Below, in pieces: positions 1-7,750 of a stretch of 33,686 nt of DNA. A model generated the notes under the pieces. The model had not been told where the DNA came from. It saw nothing but the letters and a program-made list of their open reading frames with translations, and searched no databases. The stretch is from assembly GCA_023458315.1 (NCBI GenBank), contig JAEXAH010000019.1, positions 1 through 33,686 on the forward strand, given 5' to 3'. The position numbers were made by a program, and so were the translations under genes. This stretch comes from Pseudomonadota bacterium (GTDB lineage: Bacteria; Pseudomonadota; Alphaproteobacteria; Rhodospirillales; Magnetospirillaceae). Every line of letters begins with the position of its first letter. Position 1 is the first letter of the stretch.

Positions 1-100
1 CGTTTTCTTCCTGAGAACCATCACACCAGTAAATCTGGTCTGGTTGACACATGTCGGCAATTTCTTTAACCCAAGCTTCTAATTTCTTGTTTGTAGTCAT
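1..100 (-). CDS. pckG: Phosphoenolpyruvate carboxykinase (GTP), N-terminus only
   Basis: The first 33 codons of a minus-strand gene that runs off the left window edge. The peptide contains WVKEIADMCQPDQIYWCDGS, which I recognise as the conserved N-terminal segment of GTP-dependent PEP carboxykinase (oxaloacetate + GTP to PEP + GDP + CO2), a cytosolic enzyme that in clostridia links the PEP and C4 branches. The ATG at 98-100 is preceded by an AAGGGAG ribosome binding site at good spacing. Only the N-terminus is visible, so catalytic residues cannot be checked. It is transcribed away from the ATPase gene at 574. I see no convincing promoter in the AT-rich upstream region. Confidence 0.85.
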   Translation of the reverse strand, partial: MTTNKKLEAWVKEIADMCQPDQIYWCDGSQEEN

Positions 101-557
101 TATAATTCTCCCTTCAATTTATAAAAATATACTGCTATCAATGAGTAGTATTTGTGATTAACACGGTACTATTCAGTATTTAAGGTAAGCAAATTATTTG
201 ATAATTTTTTCACTAACCATCTTAACATACAGTTGTATAAATTTCAACACATGTTTTTGTCACATTTTTATTTTTTTAATGAAATATGCAACTTTTAAAT
301 TCAAATAATTCATGTATATATATTCATACAAAAGTATAATTATATATTTTTTTGTTTTAATTTCAGATAGTTCAAGGCATACAGCTAATGTTTATATGTT
401 TTTAATTACATACAATGTAATTAATTGGTTTAGAAAACGAAGTGTTTTAACTGTACATATTGCATGACACACCTGGCTAAAGTGGTTATTTTTAGTTAGC
501 AGGTTTAGCAATATTACTAGTATTCGCATATTCTGAAATATAATACCTAAGTTATTG
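101..557. other. AT-rich intergenic region between divergent genes
   Basis: About 460 bases without a supportable gene. It must hold the pckG promoter (minus strand) and the promoter of the ATPase gene (plus strand). A perfect -10 hexamer TATAAT lies at 539-544, about 30 bases before the plus-strand start, but the -35 match is weak. No terminator, riboswitch or repeat stood out. A short minus-strand open frame here has no ribosome binding site and looks spurious. Confidence 0.5.
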
Positions 558-573
558 AAAGGTGGAGTGTTTT

Positions 574-1674
574 TTGTGTGCAAAAATTATTAACTATTAT
601 GCCTGCGCAAACTCATCGAAGGGATTTGTAAATTACTTGGACGACAATATTAATTATCTGGACAGACTTTTTATTCTTAAAGGTGGTCCTGCTACCGGGA
701 AATCTACCCTCATGAAAAGATTCGGCAAGGAGTGGTACAATAGAGGTTTTGACGTAGAGTACATTCATTCCCCTTGTGACAATAGCTCAGTGGATGGTAT
801 TATTCTCCCTTCCTTGGGAATAGGCGTTGTTGACGGAACATACCCTCACGTGGTAGAACCCAGAGCCCCCGGAGCAATTGAAGAGTACATAAACCTTGGA
901 ACTGCCTGGGACAGCAAAAAGCTGATTCCCCTAAAAGACGAGATTCTGAAGATCAATAAACAAATTGCTTTGTGTTATGAAAGTGCCTATAAGCTCTTCT
1001 CACAGGCCTTGAAAGTTCACGATGAGTGGGAAAAGATATACATTTCAAATATCGACTTTAACAAAATGAACGAACTTACAGAAGAGACTATAAACACTAT
1101 AATCGGTAGTAACTTTCAAGATAAACAGGCAAGTGTTAAGAACAGATTTTTTGGGGGTGCTACTCCAAAAGGGTCTGTTGATTTCGTCATGGACCTTACC
1201 TCCGATATGTCAAACAGGTATTTTATTAAGGGAAGGCCCGGCTCGGGAAAATCCACCATGCTGAAAAGGATTACCCAATCAGCTCAGGACAAAGGATTTG
1301 ATGTAGAGATATATCACTGTGGCTTTGATCCTGACAGTCTTGATATGGTTATTATCAGAGAATTGTCTGTCGCTGTATTTGACAGTACCGCGCCTCATGA
1401 GTATTTCCCTTCCAAGGATACTGATAGAATTATAGATGTATACTCCTATGCCATTAAACCCGGTACCGATGAGGAGTTTAAGTCAGAGCTGGAGGATATC
1501 GTCTCAAGGTACAAAGGGTTAATCCACGAAGGTACACACTATCTTTCCAAAGCTAAAGATCTTAACGACGACCTTGAAAATATATACATAGATGCAATTG
1601 ATTATGACATAGTTGATAAAATAAATCACGATTTAAGGCTTAAAATAGACGATTACTTTTTCAGTATGGCGTAA
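574..1674 (+). CDS. Tandem P-loop ATPase of unknown role (PRK06851-like)
   Basis: A 366-residue protein built from two similar halves, each beginning with a Walker A motif: GPATGKST near residues 38-45 and GRPGSGKST at 220-228. After each P-loop comes a similar pattern (KRFGKEW...GFDVEYIH..CD and KRITQSAQDKGFDVEIYHCGFD), so the gene looks like an internal duplication. This matches the layout of the uncharacterised PRK06851-type ATPase family of Firmicutes; the cellular role is not known to me. I place the start at the TTG at 574, not the in-frame GTG at 562, because the AAAGGTGGAG box at 558-567 is correctly spaced only for 574, and the resulting length fits the family. It is monocistronic and followed by a hairpin at 1687-1727. 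Confidence 0.8.
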   Translation: MCAKIINYYACANSSKGFVNYLDDNINYLDRLFILKGGPATGKSTLMKRFGKEWYNRGFDVEYIHSPCDNSSVDGIILPSLGIGVVDGTYPHVVEPRAPGAIEEYINLGTAWDSKKLIPLKDEILKINKQIALCYESAYKLFSQALKVHDEWEKIYISNIDFNKMNELTEETINTIIGSNFQDKQASVKNRFFGGATPKGSVDFVMDLTSDMSNRYFIKGRPGSGKSTMLKRITQSAQDKGFDVEIYHCGFDPDSLDMVIIRELSVAVFDSTAPHEYFPSKDTDRIIDVYSYAIKPGTDEEFKSELEDIVSRYKGLIHEGTHYLSKAKDLNDDLENIYIDAIDYDIVDKINHDLRLKIDDYFFSMA

Positions 1675-1686
1675 GATAATAGATAA

Positions 1687-1727
1687 GGCACCCGACTGAT
1701 ATTTCACACTAAATCAATCCGGGTGCC
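1687..1727. terminator. Convergent-gene hairpin, probable weak bidirectional terminator
   Basis: Arms GGCACCCG (1687-1694) and CGGGTGCC (1720-1727) pair perfectly across a 25-base loop. It lies between the convergent ATPase and esterase genes. The T-tracts on either side are short, so termination strength is uncertain. Confidence 0.55.
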
Positions 1728-1733
1728 TCTATT

Positions 1734-2693
1734 TTAAAGATCTAACATAAACTGGTAGATTTTATCCAAAACTGTAGGAATATTTTCATGACCGTAATCT
1801 GGATAAATAAGCATTTGCTTTTTGGAAGTTATTTTATTATAAGCGGAGAACTGTGTTGAAGGCGGACATATATTATCCATCAGGCCCACGCCCATCAGTA
1901 CCTCCCCCTTTATATGTTTGACAAGGTATTGTAAATCTATATACCCAAGCTTCTGGAACACTTCCTCTTCCCTCTCATGAAGTGGGTCAAAGAACCTGAA
2001 GTAATCCCTGATATCGTTGTAGGCATCCTTTGCCAGATCCATTTCCCAAACCCTTTTGTAGTCGCACAGGAACGGATAAACAGGTGCAAGCTTCTTAATT
2101 CGGGGTTCTAATGATGCACATGCAAGTGTCAAAGCTCCTCCCTGAGAAAATCCCATAGCTCCCACTCTGTTCTCATCAACCTCCGGCATTGACATTACAA
2201 CTTTAGCCAGTTGGGCAGTATCCAGAAATACATGTCTGAAAAGCATATTTTCGGGCTTATCATCCAGTCCCCTCATTATATGGCCGTGGACAGTGTCCCC
2301 TTTTACACATCCAGAATCCTCCGAGTAACCTCCCTGACCACGGACGTCAAGTGCTGCAACAGAGTACCCCAAAGCAACAAAATTCAGTTTGTCATTCCAG
2401 TCACCACTGTTACTTGTGTACCCATGGAATTGCAGTATTGCAGGATGAGGTTTATTTCCACCTTTGGGACGTAAATATTTAGCATGTACCCTTGCTCCTC
2501 TTACTCCTGTAAAGTACAGGTCGAAGCATTCTGCAAAAGGTACCTGAAATTCGGATGGAACAAGTTCAATCTTTGGATCGACTAAATCCAGTTCTTCTTT
2601 TGCTTTAGCCCAGTATTCATCAAAATCCGGTGGGCATGGATTAATTCCATTATACTTTTTCAATTCTGCCAATGGCATATCAATTAACGGCAT
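1734..2693 (-). CDS. Acetyl xylan esterase / cephalosporin-C deacetylase, CE7 family
   Basis: A 319-residue alpha/beta-hydrolase of carbohydrate esterase family 7, which removes acetyl groups from acetylated xylo-oligosaccharides and similar small acetyl esters. The CE7 signatures are all visible: RGQGG oxyanion motif, GFSQGG nucleophile elbow with Ser at residue 183, and a terminal YGHEN holding the catalytic His; the catalytic Asp is expected in the LMDNICPP segment. Family members are about 320 residues, which fits. The start is the ATG at 2691-2693 (MPLIDMPL), preceded by AAAGGAA; the longer frame adds 12 residues unsupported by a ribosome binding site. There is no signal peptide, so it should act on imported oligosaccharides in the cytoplasm, in line with the sugar importer and GH3 enzyme several kb away. 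Confidence 0.92.
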   Translation of the reverse strand: MPLIDMPLAELKKYNGINPCPPDFDEYWAKAKEELDLVDPKIELVPSEFQVPFAECFDLYFTGVRGARVHAKYLRPKGGNKPHPAILQFHGYTSNSGDWNDKLNFVALGYSVAALDVRGQGGYSEDSGCVKGDTVHGHIMRGLDDKPENMLFRHVFLDTAQLAKVVMSMPEVDENRVGAMGFSQGGALTLACASLEPRIKKLAPVYPFLCDYKRVWEMDLAKDAYNDIRDYFRFFDPLHEREEEVFQKLGYIDLQYLVKHIKGEVLMGVGLMDNICPPSTQFSAYNKITSKKQMLIYPDYGHENIPTVLDKIYQFMLDL

Positions 2694-2752
2694 ATGCAAG
2701 TTTCCTTTCCATTTTCCATATATGTTCAACTTTTTTATTTTATAATATTGCT

Positions 2753-2808
2753 TACAAAAAAACTACCCTTGTATGAACGGTCTTATTATACAACCGTCCA
2801 TACAAAGG
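2753..2808 (-). terminator. Intrinsic terminator after the NCS2 permease
   Basis: On the minus strand CCTTTGTATGGACGGT (2793-2808) pairs with ACCGTTCATACAAGG (2767-2781) with one internal mismatch, and is followed a few bases later by a run of seven T. It ends the permease transcript, so the CE7 esterase downstream probably has its own promoter. Confidence 0.8.
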
Positions 2809-2834
2809 AAGTAAAAGTGGGGGAATATATATAA

Positions 2835-4265
2835 TTAAAGTTTAAGCAACGCAGTTATTATATAATTTAGTACAAAGAGTCCCGTTACAATGTACATGAC
2901 AGGGTGCACCGACTTTGCTTTTCCTTTGAATATCTTTACAATCACATACATAATAAATCCGGAAGCGATACCACTTGATATACTGTATGCAAAGGGCATT
3001 ATTGCAGCTGTAAAGAATGCCGGCAACGCTTCATCAAAATCATCCCATTTAATTTTTGCAAAGCTTCCCATCATCAGTACACCTACTATTATTAAAGCAG
3101 GTGCAGTGGCAGCTGCCGGAATTACTCCTGCAATAGGTGCAAACAACAGACACAAAGCAAACAGTATAGCTGTAAATATCGATGTAAGACCGGTTCTTCC
3201 TCCTACACCTATACCGGCTGCACTTTCAACATAAGTTGTTGTATTTGATGTACCGAATACCGCACCAATAGATGTAGCAATAGCATCTGCAAAAAGTGCC
3301 TTGTCCATTTTAGACTTGAAGCCTTTTCCCGCGAACAGCTCTGCTTCATCCTTATCATCGAATATACCGCTCTTACGGCCTGTCCCGATGAAAGTTCCTA
3401 TTGTATCAAAGGTATCCGATAAACTGAATGCAAGAATTGTTACCAAAACAAGAGCCAATTTACCCGGATCACTGAACAAACCTGCAAAGTCCATCTTAAA
3501 TGCTGTTTGAGCAACGTCAGCTACCTTGTATGTTGTAGACATGGAAATATCAGTTACATGTAACGGAATACCGATTATTGTAGATGCAACTATACCTACA
3601 AGTATGGCACTCTTTAATTTAAGAATCATTAAAATAGCTGTTATTACAAGACCAATCAATGCTACCTGTGCAACAGGGTTTGTAAAGTTTACAAAAGCCG
3701 GAACTACATTTGCTCCGTCTGCCACAACAGTAGCGGATTTGGGATCATTCCCTAATATTTTCAGAGGTTCCCAAGCCTTACCTTCAGATGTAAATTTCAA
3801 AAATCCAGCACTTTTGAAACCTATATAAGCGATAAATAATCCGATACCACCGCCGATGGCTAACTGAAGAGATTCAGGAATCGCCTTAATTATCAGCTTT
3901 CTTATCTGAGTTACCGTAATAATTATATTTATGACACCGCAGATAAACACCATTGCCATGGCTTGCTGCCAAGTGTACCCCAGTCCGAATACAACCGTAA
4001 AAGTAAAAAATGCGTTCAATCCCATACCAGGGGCCTGTGCATATGGAACATTGGCGAATAACCCCATAATAAGTGTTCCTACAACTGCCGCTAGTATTGT
4101 TGCAACATAAACACCACCTTTAGGAATACCTGTTTGCCCTAAAATAGTAGGGTTTACAAAAATGACATAGGCCATTGTAAAAAAGGTAGTGAATCCAGCC
4201 ATTGCTTCAGTTGCAACACTAGTTCCGCTCTCCTTTAGTTTGAATTGCCTTTCAAAAAAACTCAT
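2835..4265 (-). CDS. NCS2-family purine-type permease (AzgA/PbuG-like)
   Basis: A 476-residue polytopic membrane protein. The N-terminus (ERQFKLKESGTS..TEAMAGFTTFFTMAYVIFVNP) and the NTTTYVESAAGIGVGGRTGL segment are hallmarks of the AzgA/PbuG/PbuO branch of NCS2 transporters, proton symporters that import hypoxanthine, guanine or adenine. The exact base cannot be read from sequence. Roughly a dozen hydrophobic segments are visible. The start is the ATG at 4263-4265, with a strong GGGAGGGG just upstream; the longer frame has no such site. It is a single gene between the promoter at 4372-4399 and the terminator at 2753-2808. I looked for a purine riboswitch in the leader and did not find its conserved core. 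Confidence 0.9.
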   Translation of the reverse strand: MSFFERQFKLKESGTSVATEAMAGFTTFFTMAYVIFVNPTILGQTGIPKGGVYVATILAAVVGTLIMGLFANVPYAQAPGMGLNAFFTFTVVFGLGYTWQQAMAMVFICGVINIIITVTQIRKLIIKAIPESLQLAIGGGIGLFIAYIGFKSAGFLKFTSEGKAWEPLKILGNDPKSATVVADGANVVPAFVNFTNPVAQVALIGLVITAILMILKLKSAILVGIVASTIIGIPLHVTDISMSTTYKVADVAQTAFKMDFAGLFSDPGKLALVLVTILAFSLSDTFDTIGTFIGTGRKSGIFDDKDEAELFAGKGFKSKMDKALFADAIATSIGAVFGTSNTTTYVESAAGIGVGGRTGLTSIFTAILFALCLLFAPIAGVIPAAATAPALIIVGVLMMGSFAKIKWDDFDEALPAFFTAAIMPFAYSISSGIASGFIMYVIVKIFKGKAKSVHPVMYIVTGLFVLNYIITALLKL

Positions 4266-4371
4266 TACTTCCCCTCCCGAAATCATGTCGCCATAAGTTT
4301 ATTACCATTATTCTGAAAAACAGAGTAATTTTATGACGGATTTTGAATAATATTGTCAAAAATACAGGAAT

Positions 4372-4399
4372 ATTGTATCATAATTTTTACTATTATCAA
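4372..4399 (-). promoter_or_regulatory. Predicted sigma-A promoter of the permease gene
   Basis: On the minus strand TTGATA (4394-4399) and TACAAT (4372-4377) are separated by 16 bases. It lies about 107 bases before the permease start, leaving a leader of roughly 100 bases. Confidence 0.6.
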
Positions 4400-4434
4400 G
4401 CTTATTTACAGTATTCTTTAAAATAAACTTTTTT

Positions 4435-4458
4435 ATGTTTAAATATGGATTTAAACAT
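4435..4458. repeat. Perfect 10-bp-arm palindrome upstream of the permease promoter
   Basis: ATGTTTAAAT (4435-4444) and ATTTAAACAT (4449-4458) form a perfect inverted repeat with a 4-base centre. It is about 36 bp upstream of the permease -35 box, has no flanking T-run of terminator type, and looks like a protein-binding operator rather than a terminator. The binding protein is unknown. Confidence 0.5.
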
Positions 4459-4500
4459 GAAAATGTTCGTGGTAATTATTTCAGCTTGTGGGGGAAATAA

Positions 4501-4537
4501 AAAAGGCAAAACCAGCGGTTAGCTGGTTTTGCCTTTT
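4501..4537. terminator. Strong bidirectional intrinsic terminator
   Basis: AAAAGGCAAAACCAGC (4501-4516) pairs perfectly with 4522-4537 across a 5-base loop, a 16-bp stem with A- and T-runs on the two flanks. It ends the minus-strand unit MetRS-like gene plus 36-residue gene. Confidence 0.9.
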
Positions 4538-4548
4538 AAAATCTAAAT

Positions 4549-4659
4549 TTACTTTGGAGTTGTTACTTCTGTGTTGGCCTTCTGACCGGGATTTGGAACC
4601 TGTCCGGCACTTGTCTTAACTCTTGCCTTTCTTTGATCAGGCTGTTGTTTTTTTGACAT
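4549..4659 (-). CDS. 36-residue hydrophilic protein, function unknown
   Basis: A short gene encoding MSKKQQPDQRKARVKTSAGQ followed by 16 residues rich in Pro, Asn and Thr. It has a perfect GGAGG (4669-4673) nine bases before the ATG at 4657-4659, and the strong terminator at 4501-4537 follows its stop by 11 bases, so it is very likely translated. It is basic and predicted disordered, with no membrane segment or signal peptide. It sits 78 bases after the MetRS-like gene in the same direction and is probably on the same transcript. I do not recognise the family; it could be a small ribosome- or RNA-associated protein, but that is a guess from composition only. Confidence 0.7.
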   Translation of the reverse strand: MSKKQQPDQRKARVKTSAGQVPNPGQKANTEVTTPK

Positions 4660-4737
4660 TATGTTTTGCCTCCAAATAATTAAATTGCATTTCAGTTTTT
4701 ATTCTGACAGGTTCCAGAAAATTTTATGCGTTTTAAG

Positions 4738-6774
4738 TTAATTTTTTTCTTGTAACTGGCTTGGATGCTTTTCAAAAAAGTCTACTCTTGGTTCCAGGAA
4801 CTTGAGTTTATGATTTTCGGGGTCTTCCATAAAATCATAAATGGTATCAAATATACGATCCCAATTCCAGAATTCTTCGCCAAGATTGAGATACTCTAGT
4901 ATCATCTCTGTTCCCTTAGGTGCAATAGGATGCATTAGAACAGTTGCTGTTCTCACCATATGCAAAGAATCAACCAATACCTTTGTTCTAAGTTCATCAT
5001 CATTATCCTGCTCTGCCTGCTTAATATACTTTGACCAGTATTTATTAATATTTCTGATATAGCTGTCCATGAGGCTCATAACCAAATGAAAATCTGTTTT
5101 GTACATCAGTCTTTCATATTCAATTATGGTCTTTTTGGATTCCTCAAGAACCTCACTGCTTACTTCAGCAACAGGCACTTTCCCGTCATAATACTTTTGA
5201 GCGGTATAGAAACATGACCTTATTGCTCTGTTAAATACATTTGACAGCAGGTTTCCTTCTTTAAGAACAGGGTCACTGTCCTTTTCAGTGGCATTAGGAT
5301 TGAAGGGTTTAGGCTGGAAACCTACACTTTTTATTCCTAATCCAAGACTAAGGAAATGAGCTCTTAATTGCTCAAATGTATAGTGATTGAGTAGTTCATC
5401 AGCCTTCGGCGGCTTAATTTCACTACTGCTGCTGGCTTTTTTATTTAAGAACAATACATGGTTATTACATATCAGTTTTGGCAGTTGCAGTTCGCCTTCT
5501 GGCGGATTAGCAGACACTTCTTTGCCCTGGCTTCCCATAAACATAGCCATTTCTACAGGCCCGTAGAAATAGATATTATCTTCACCTATAAACTGATATA
5601 CCTGAGCCTCTTTAGAGCACCACCAGTCCTTCCATGCATTTGTGTCTGCCTTCTGTTGCTCAAGATAAGTCATTGTAAACGATATAGGAGCCCAAAGAGA
5701 TTCCGGCCAAACCCATATGGTTAAGTCCTTCATATCCTCTAATACAGGCGAAGGAACTCCCCATGAAACATTACCTGTCAATCTGAAAGGTACAAGGGTC
5801 TTTCCAGTACGGTAACGAATACCGTTTTCAGCAAGTATGAGGCAAGCTGCTTCTCTCTCTGAAAGATTCTTAAATACCATAAGTACTGATGATTTGTTTT
5901 TTTCGTCACTCAATTCATACTCAGGAAGCTTATCCTTTATAGACTCTAGCACTTCAATCTGATCCCTTTTTACATATATCGCAGGTGGCTCCAGAAATTC
6001 TCCTATGCTTTTGATTACAAATTTTCTGGAACTCTTATCTTGCTCTAACTGACTTACCCACTGGGTGAGAAAATCGTGGAATTCATCCAGTTCAAAGTAC
6101 CAGTTGGTTACGTCCCTCATTTCAGGTTTTTTGCCCGAAAGAGTACTCTTAGGATTAATTAAATCTATAGGCATATACTGATGTCCCAGTGAACATTCAT
6201 CCGCATAGCCTCTTTCTGATGAACATCCCGCAATCGGGCATTGTCCCACAACCTGACGGCCATTAAGAAAAACATCAAGCTCTGTATCGTAGAACTGGGA
6301 TGTTGTAATCTTTTTAAGATGTCCGTTTGAATACAACTTATTTATAAAATCAGAAGAAACTTTTTGATGAATTTCCGCCGCACGTCCCAATGCCGATGCT
6401 GCAAACATACTAATGTCGATTTGATATGAATCAAGTACTTCTCTTTGTTTTTTATGATTATACGTAACAAATTCATCTATAGTACCATCAAAAGACCCGC
6501 TATCAACCAATTTACGATAGTATTCCAATATAGGAGAGCCATAGCAATCAGTACCCGACACAAAGATTACATTTTCTTTTCCGATGCGGTCTTTAAGAAA
6601 ACGTGCATACGTGTCAGCATGTATAAAAACCCCACCGATATGTCCCAGGTGAAGCTCTTTATTTCCATATGGCATACCAGCGGTTACGATAGCACGTTTA
6701 GGGAACTTGGGCCTCGAATTTGTTATGTCAAATTCATCTATTGAATTAGTACTTTTTCCTTTCTGATCGTTCAT
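4738..6774 (-). CDS. Divergent methionyl-tRNA-synthetase-like class I ligase
   Basis: A 678-residue class I aminoacyl-tRNA synthetase homologue resembling MetG. Visible landmarks are the HIGH-type HLGHIGG in AGMPYGNKELHLGH, a Zn-knuckle-like CPIAGC...ADECSLGH, GNVSWGVPSP (MetRS usually DLDWGVPVP), and QFIGEDNIYFYGP. The normal KMSKS is replaced by KKASSS after NNHVLFLN, so the ATP-contacting loop is altered. The conserved YVWFDAPIGY is changed to WVWPESLWAP. A segment of roughly 90 residues (WVSQLEQDKSS to RYRTGK) is larger than the matching part of housekeeping MetRS, and no C-terminal tRNA-binding (EMAP-like) domain is present. It is therefore probably a paralogue, not the essential enzyme. 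AAGGAG lies 11 bases before the ATG. No T-box is seen upstream; a promoter is at 6840-6868. Confidence 0.82.
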   Translation of the reverse strand: MNDQKGKSTNSIDEFDITNSRPKFPKRAIVTAGMPYGNKELHLGHIGGVFIHADTYARFLKDRIGKENVIFVSGTDCYGSPILEYYRKLVDSGSFDGTIDEFVTYNHKKQREVLDSYQIDISMFAASALGRAAEIHQKVSSDFINKLYSNGHLKKITTSQFYDTELDVFLNGRQVVGQCPIAGCSSERGYADECSLGHQYMPIDLINPKSTLSGKKPEMRDVTNWYFELDEFHDFLTQWVSQLEQDKSSRKFVIKSIGEFLEPPAIYVKRDQIEVLESIKDKLPEYELSDEKNKSSVLMVFKNLSEREAACLILAENGIRYRTGKTLVPFRLTGNVSWGVPSPVLEDMKDLTIWVWPESLWAPISFTMTYLEQQKADTNAWKDWWCSKEAQVYQFIGEDNIYFYGPVEMAMFMGSQGKEVSANPPEGELQLPKLICNNHVLFLNKKASSSSEIKPPKADELLNHYTFEQLRAHFLSLGLGIKSVGFQPKPFNPNATEKDSDPVLKEGNLLSNVFNRAIRSCFYTAQKYYDGKVPVAEVSSEVLEESKKTIIEYERLMYKTDFHLVMSLMDSYIRNINKYWSKYIKQAEQDNDDELRTKVLVDSLHMVRTATVLMHPIAPKGTEMILEYLNLGEEFWNWDRIFDTIYDFMEDPENHKLKFLEPRVDFFEKHPSQLQEKN

Positions 6775-6807
6775 ACAATAGAAATCTCCTTAATACCATA
6801 ATTTGTG

Positions 6808-6826
6808 ACAGATTACATTTATCTGT
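6808..6826 (-). promoter_or_regulatory. Small hairpin in the leader of the MetRS-like gene
   Basis: ACAGAT (6808-6813) and ATCTGT (6821-6826) form a 6-bp stem with a 7-base loop inside the short leader between promoter and ribosome binding site. LoaP proteins act on leader hairpins, so it may be a target of the neighbouring LoaP, but this is inference only. Confidence 0.3.
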
Positions 6827-6839
6827 TTATTTTTAGCTA

Positions 6840-6868
6840 ATTGTATCACTATTTATCTGCCCTGTAAA
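6840..6868 (-). promoter_or_regulatory. Predicted sigma-A promoter of the MetRS-like gene
   Basis: On the minus strand TTTACA (6863-6868), a 17-base spacer, and TACAAT (6840-6845). It lies 66 bases before the start codon, between loaP and the synthetase-like gene, so the latter can be transcribed independently of loaP. Confidence 0.7.
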
Positions 6869-6981
6869 CTAATAATGTCGTTCAAACTCATGGTTATAAG
6901 CATCTACGGGTTACCAACATATATTGATACACTTTATTATTACCAAAAATCTGCCATGTATAATGATAGTAAACATAAAAA

Positions 6982-7506
6982 CTATTGTATCTTTTCTACG
7001 ATTTCCAGTGCCACGTTTACAATTCTTTTGTCTCCCATAATGTCCATCTCTATCATAGCTTGCTTTTTATGTCTGTTAATTTTTCTTATAATGCTTTCCC
7101 GCCCCTTGAGAGGGCCGTTTATTACATGTATTCTGTCTCCTTTTATAACTCCCCTTGATGATTCAATGCAATGTCGGTTATTACATAAGTCAAGCAGCAT
7201 CTGTTTTTCAGATTCCCTGACTTCTATTTCCGTATCGGAATATTTTAATATTTTGACTACGTCACTTGATGAATGTATTGGTCTGTTCAACTTTTTTAGG
7301 AATTCATCTCCAGGCATCACTGACTCAACAAAAACATACCCCGGGAATAACGGTTTTAGTTCTCTTTTCACAACACCTGAAATTTTAAAAAGAAATTCAT
7401 GTAATGGAATAAATGGATTAGCTATTTCAGTATCAGCTATTTTATTCATGTATTGCTGCACTCGATGTTCTCTGCCAGATTTAACAAAAAGTATGTACCA
7501 GTACAT
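6982..7506 (-). CDS. loaP: LoaP-type NusG paralogue, processive antiterminator
   Basis: A 174-residue NusG-family protein. The N-terminal NGN domain begins with MYWYILFVKSGREHRVQQYM and contains the LKPLFPGYVFVE motif that contacts RNA polymerase. A C-terminal KOW domain follows, with GVIKGDRIHVINGPLKGRES. The length, the long linker and the divergence from housekeeping NusG fit the LoaP branch, which in Bacillus and clostridia suppresses termination in specific long operons, usually encoded next to loaP. Here no long biosynthetic operon lies directly downstream, only the MetRS-like gene. The ATG at 7504-7506 has a weak, distant AGGA box, while the leader (7530-7626) is highly structured, so expression may be controlled post-initiation. 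RfaH-like or NusG2 assignments are possible but LoaP fits best. Confidence 0.82.
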   Translation of the reverse strand: MYWYILFVKSGREHRVQQYMNKIADTEIANPFIPLHEFLFKISGVVKRELKPLFPGYVFVESVMPGDEFLKKLNRPIHSSSDVVKILKYSDTEIEVRESEKQMLLDLCNNRHCIESSRGVIKGDRIHVINGPLKGRESIIRKINRHKKQAMIEMDIMGDKRIVNVALEIVEKIQ

Positions 7507-7529
7507 CCCAATTTACCGTCCTTTTACAC

Positions 7530-7626
7530 AGCCTCGCCCTATCACTTGACATGCCGGAAAGCTACACTGTAATCAGATTATACTGCCGTTAAAGCATTTA
7601 ACGTGACCCGGCAACGATTAAAGGCT
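7530..7626 (-). ncRNA. Candidate structured leader RNA of loaP
   Basis: Read on the minus strand, AAGCCU-type outer arms (7621-7626 with 7530-7535) enclose UGCCGG (7608-7613) pairing with CCGGCA (7552-7557), which encloses a perfect CGUUAAA-UGC-UUUAACG hairpin (7587-7603). A second CGGCA at 7584-7588 (TGCCG on plus) can compete for the same UGCCG, so two mutually exclusive folds exist, as in a switch. I could not match it to any riboswitch class I know. It ends about 24 bases before the loaP start. Two -10-like hexamers upstream (7648-7653 and 7695-7700, the latter an extended TGGTATAAT) could start it. Confidence 0.5.
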
Positions 7627-7750
7627 CTATTGAGGTTAGTAAATCCAATTATATACTTTTTCTCCATCTAGATAAATTATCTAAATTAAAGAAAATTATA
7701 CCAAAAATTTATGAAAAATAATAATAACAATAACTTTTTTATGTAATCTA

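Noticed and set aside
392..583. Minus-strand 63-codon open frame left of the ATPase gene
   Set aside because: No ribosome binding site, low-complexity translation of AT-rich DNA, overlaps the regulatory region and start of the ATPase gene.
4266..4480. Purine riboswitch before the NCS2 permease
   Set aside because: Looked for the conserved junction and loop sequences of the purine aptamer on the minus strand and did not find them.
6875..7549. Plus-strand 224-codon frame opposite loaP
   Set aside because: It is the antisense shadow of the LoaP gene; its peptide is Ser/Ile/Phe-rich with no family features, while the minus frame has clear NGN and KOW domains.
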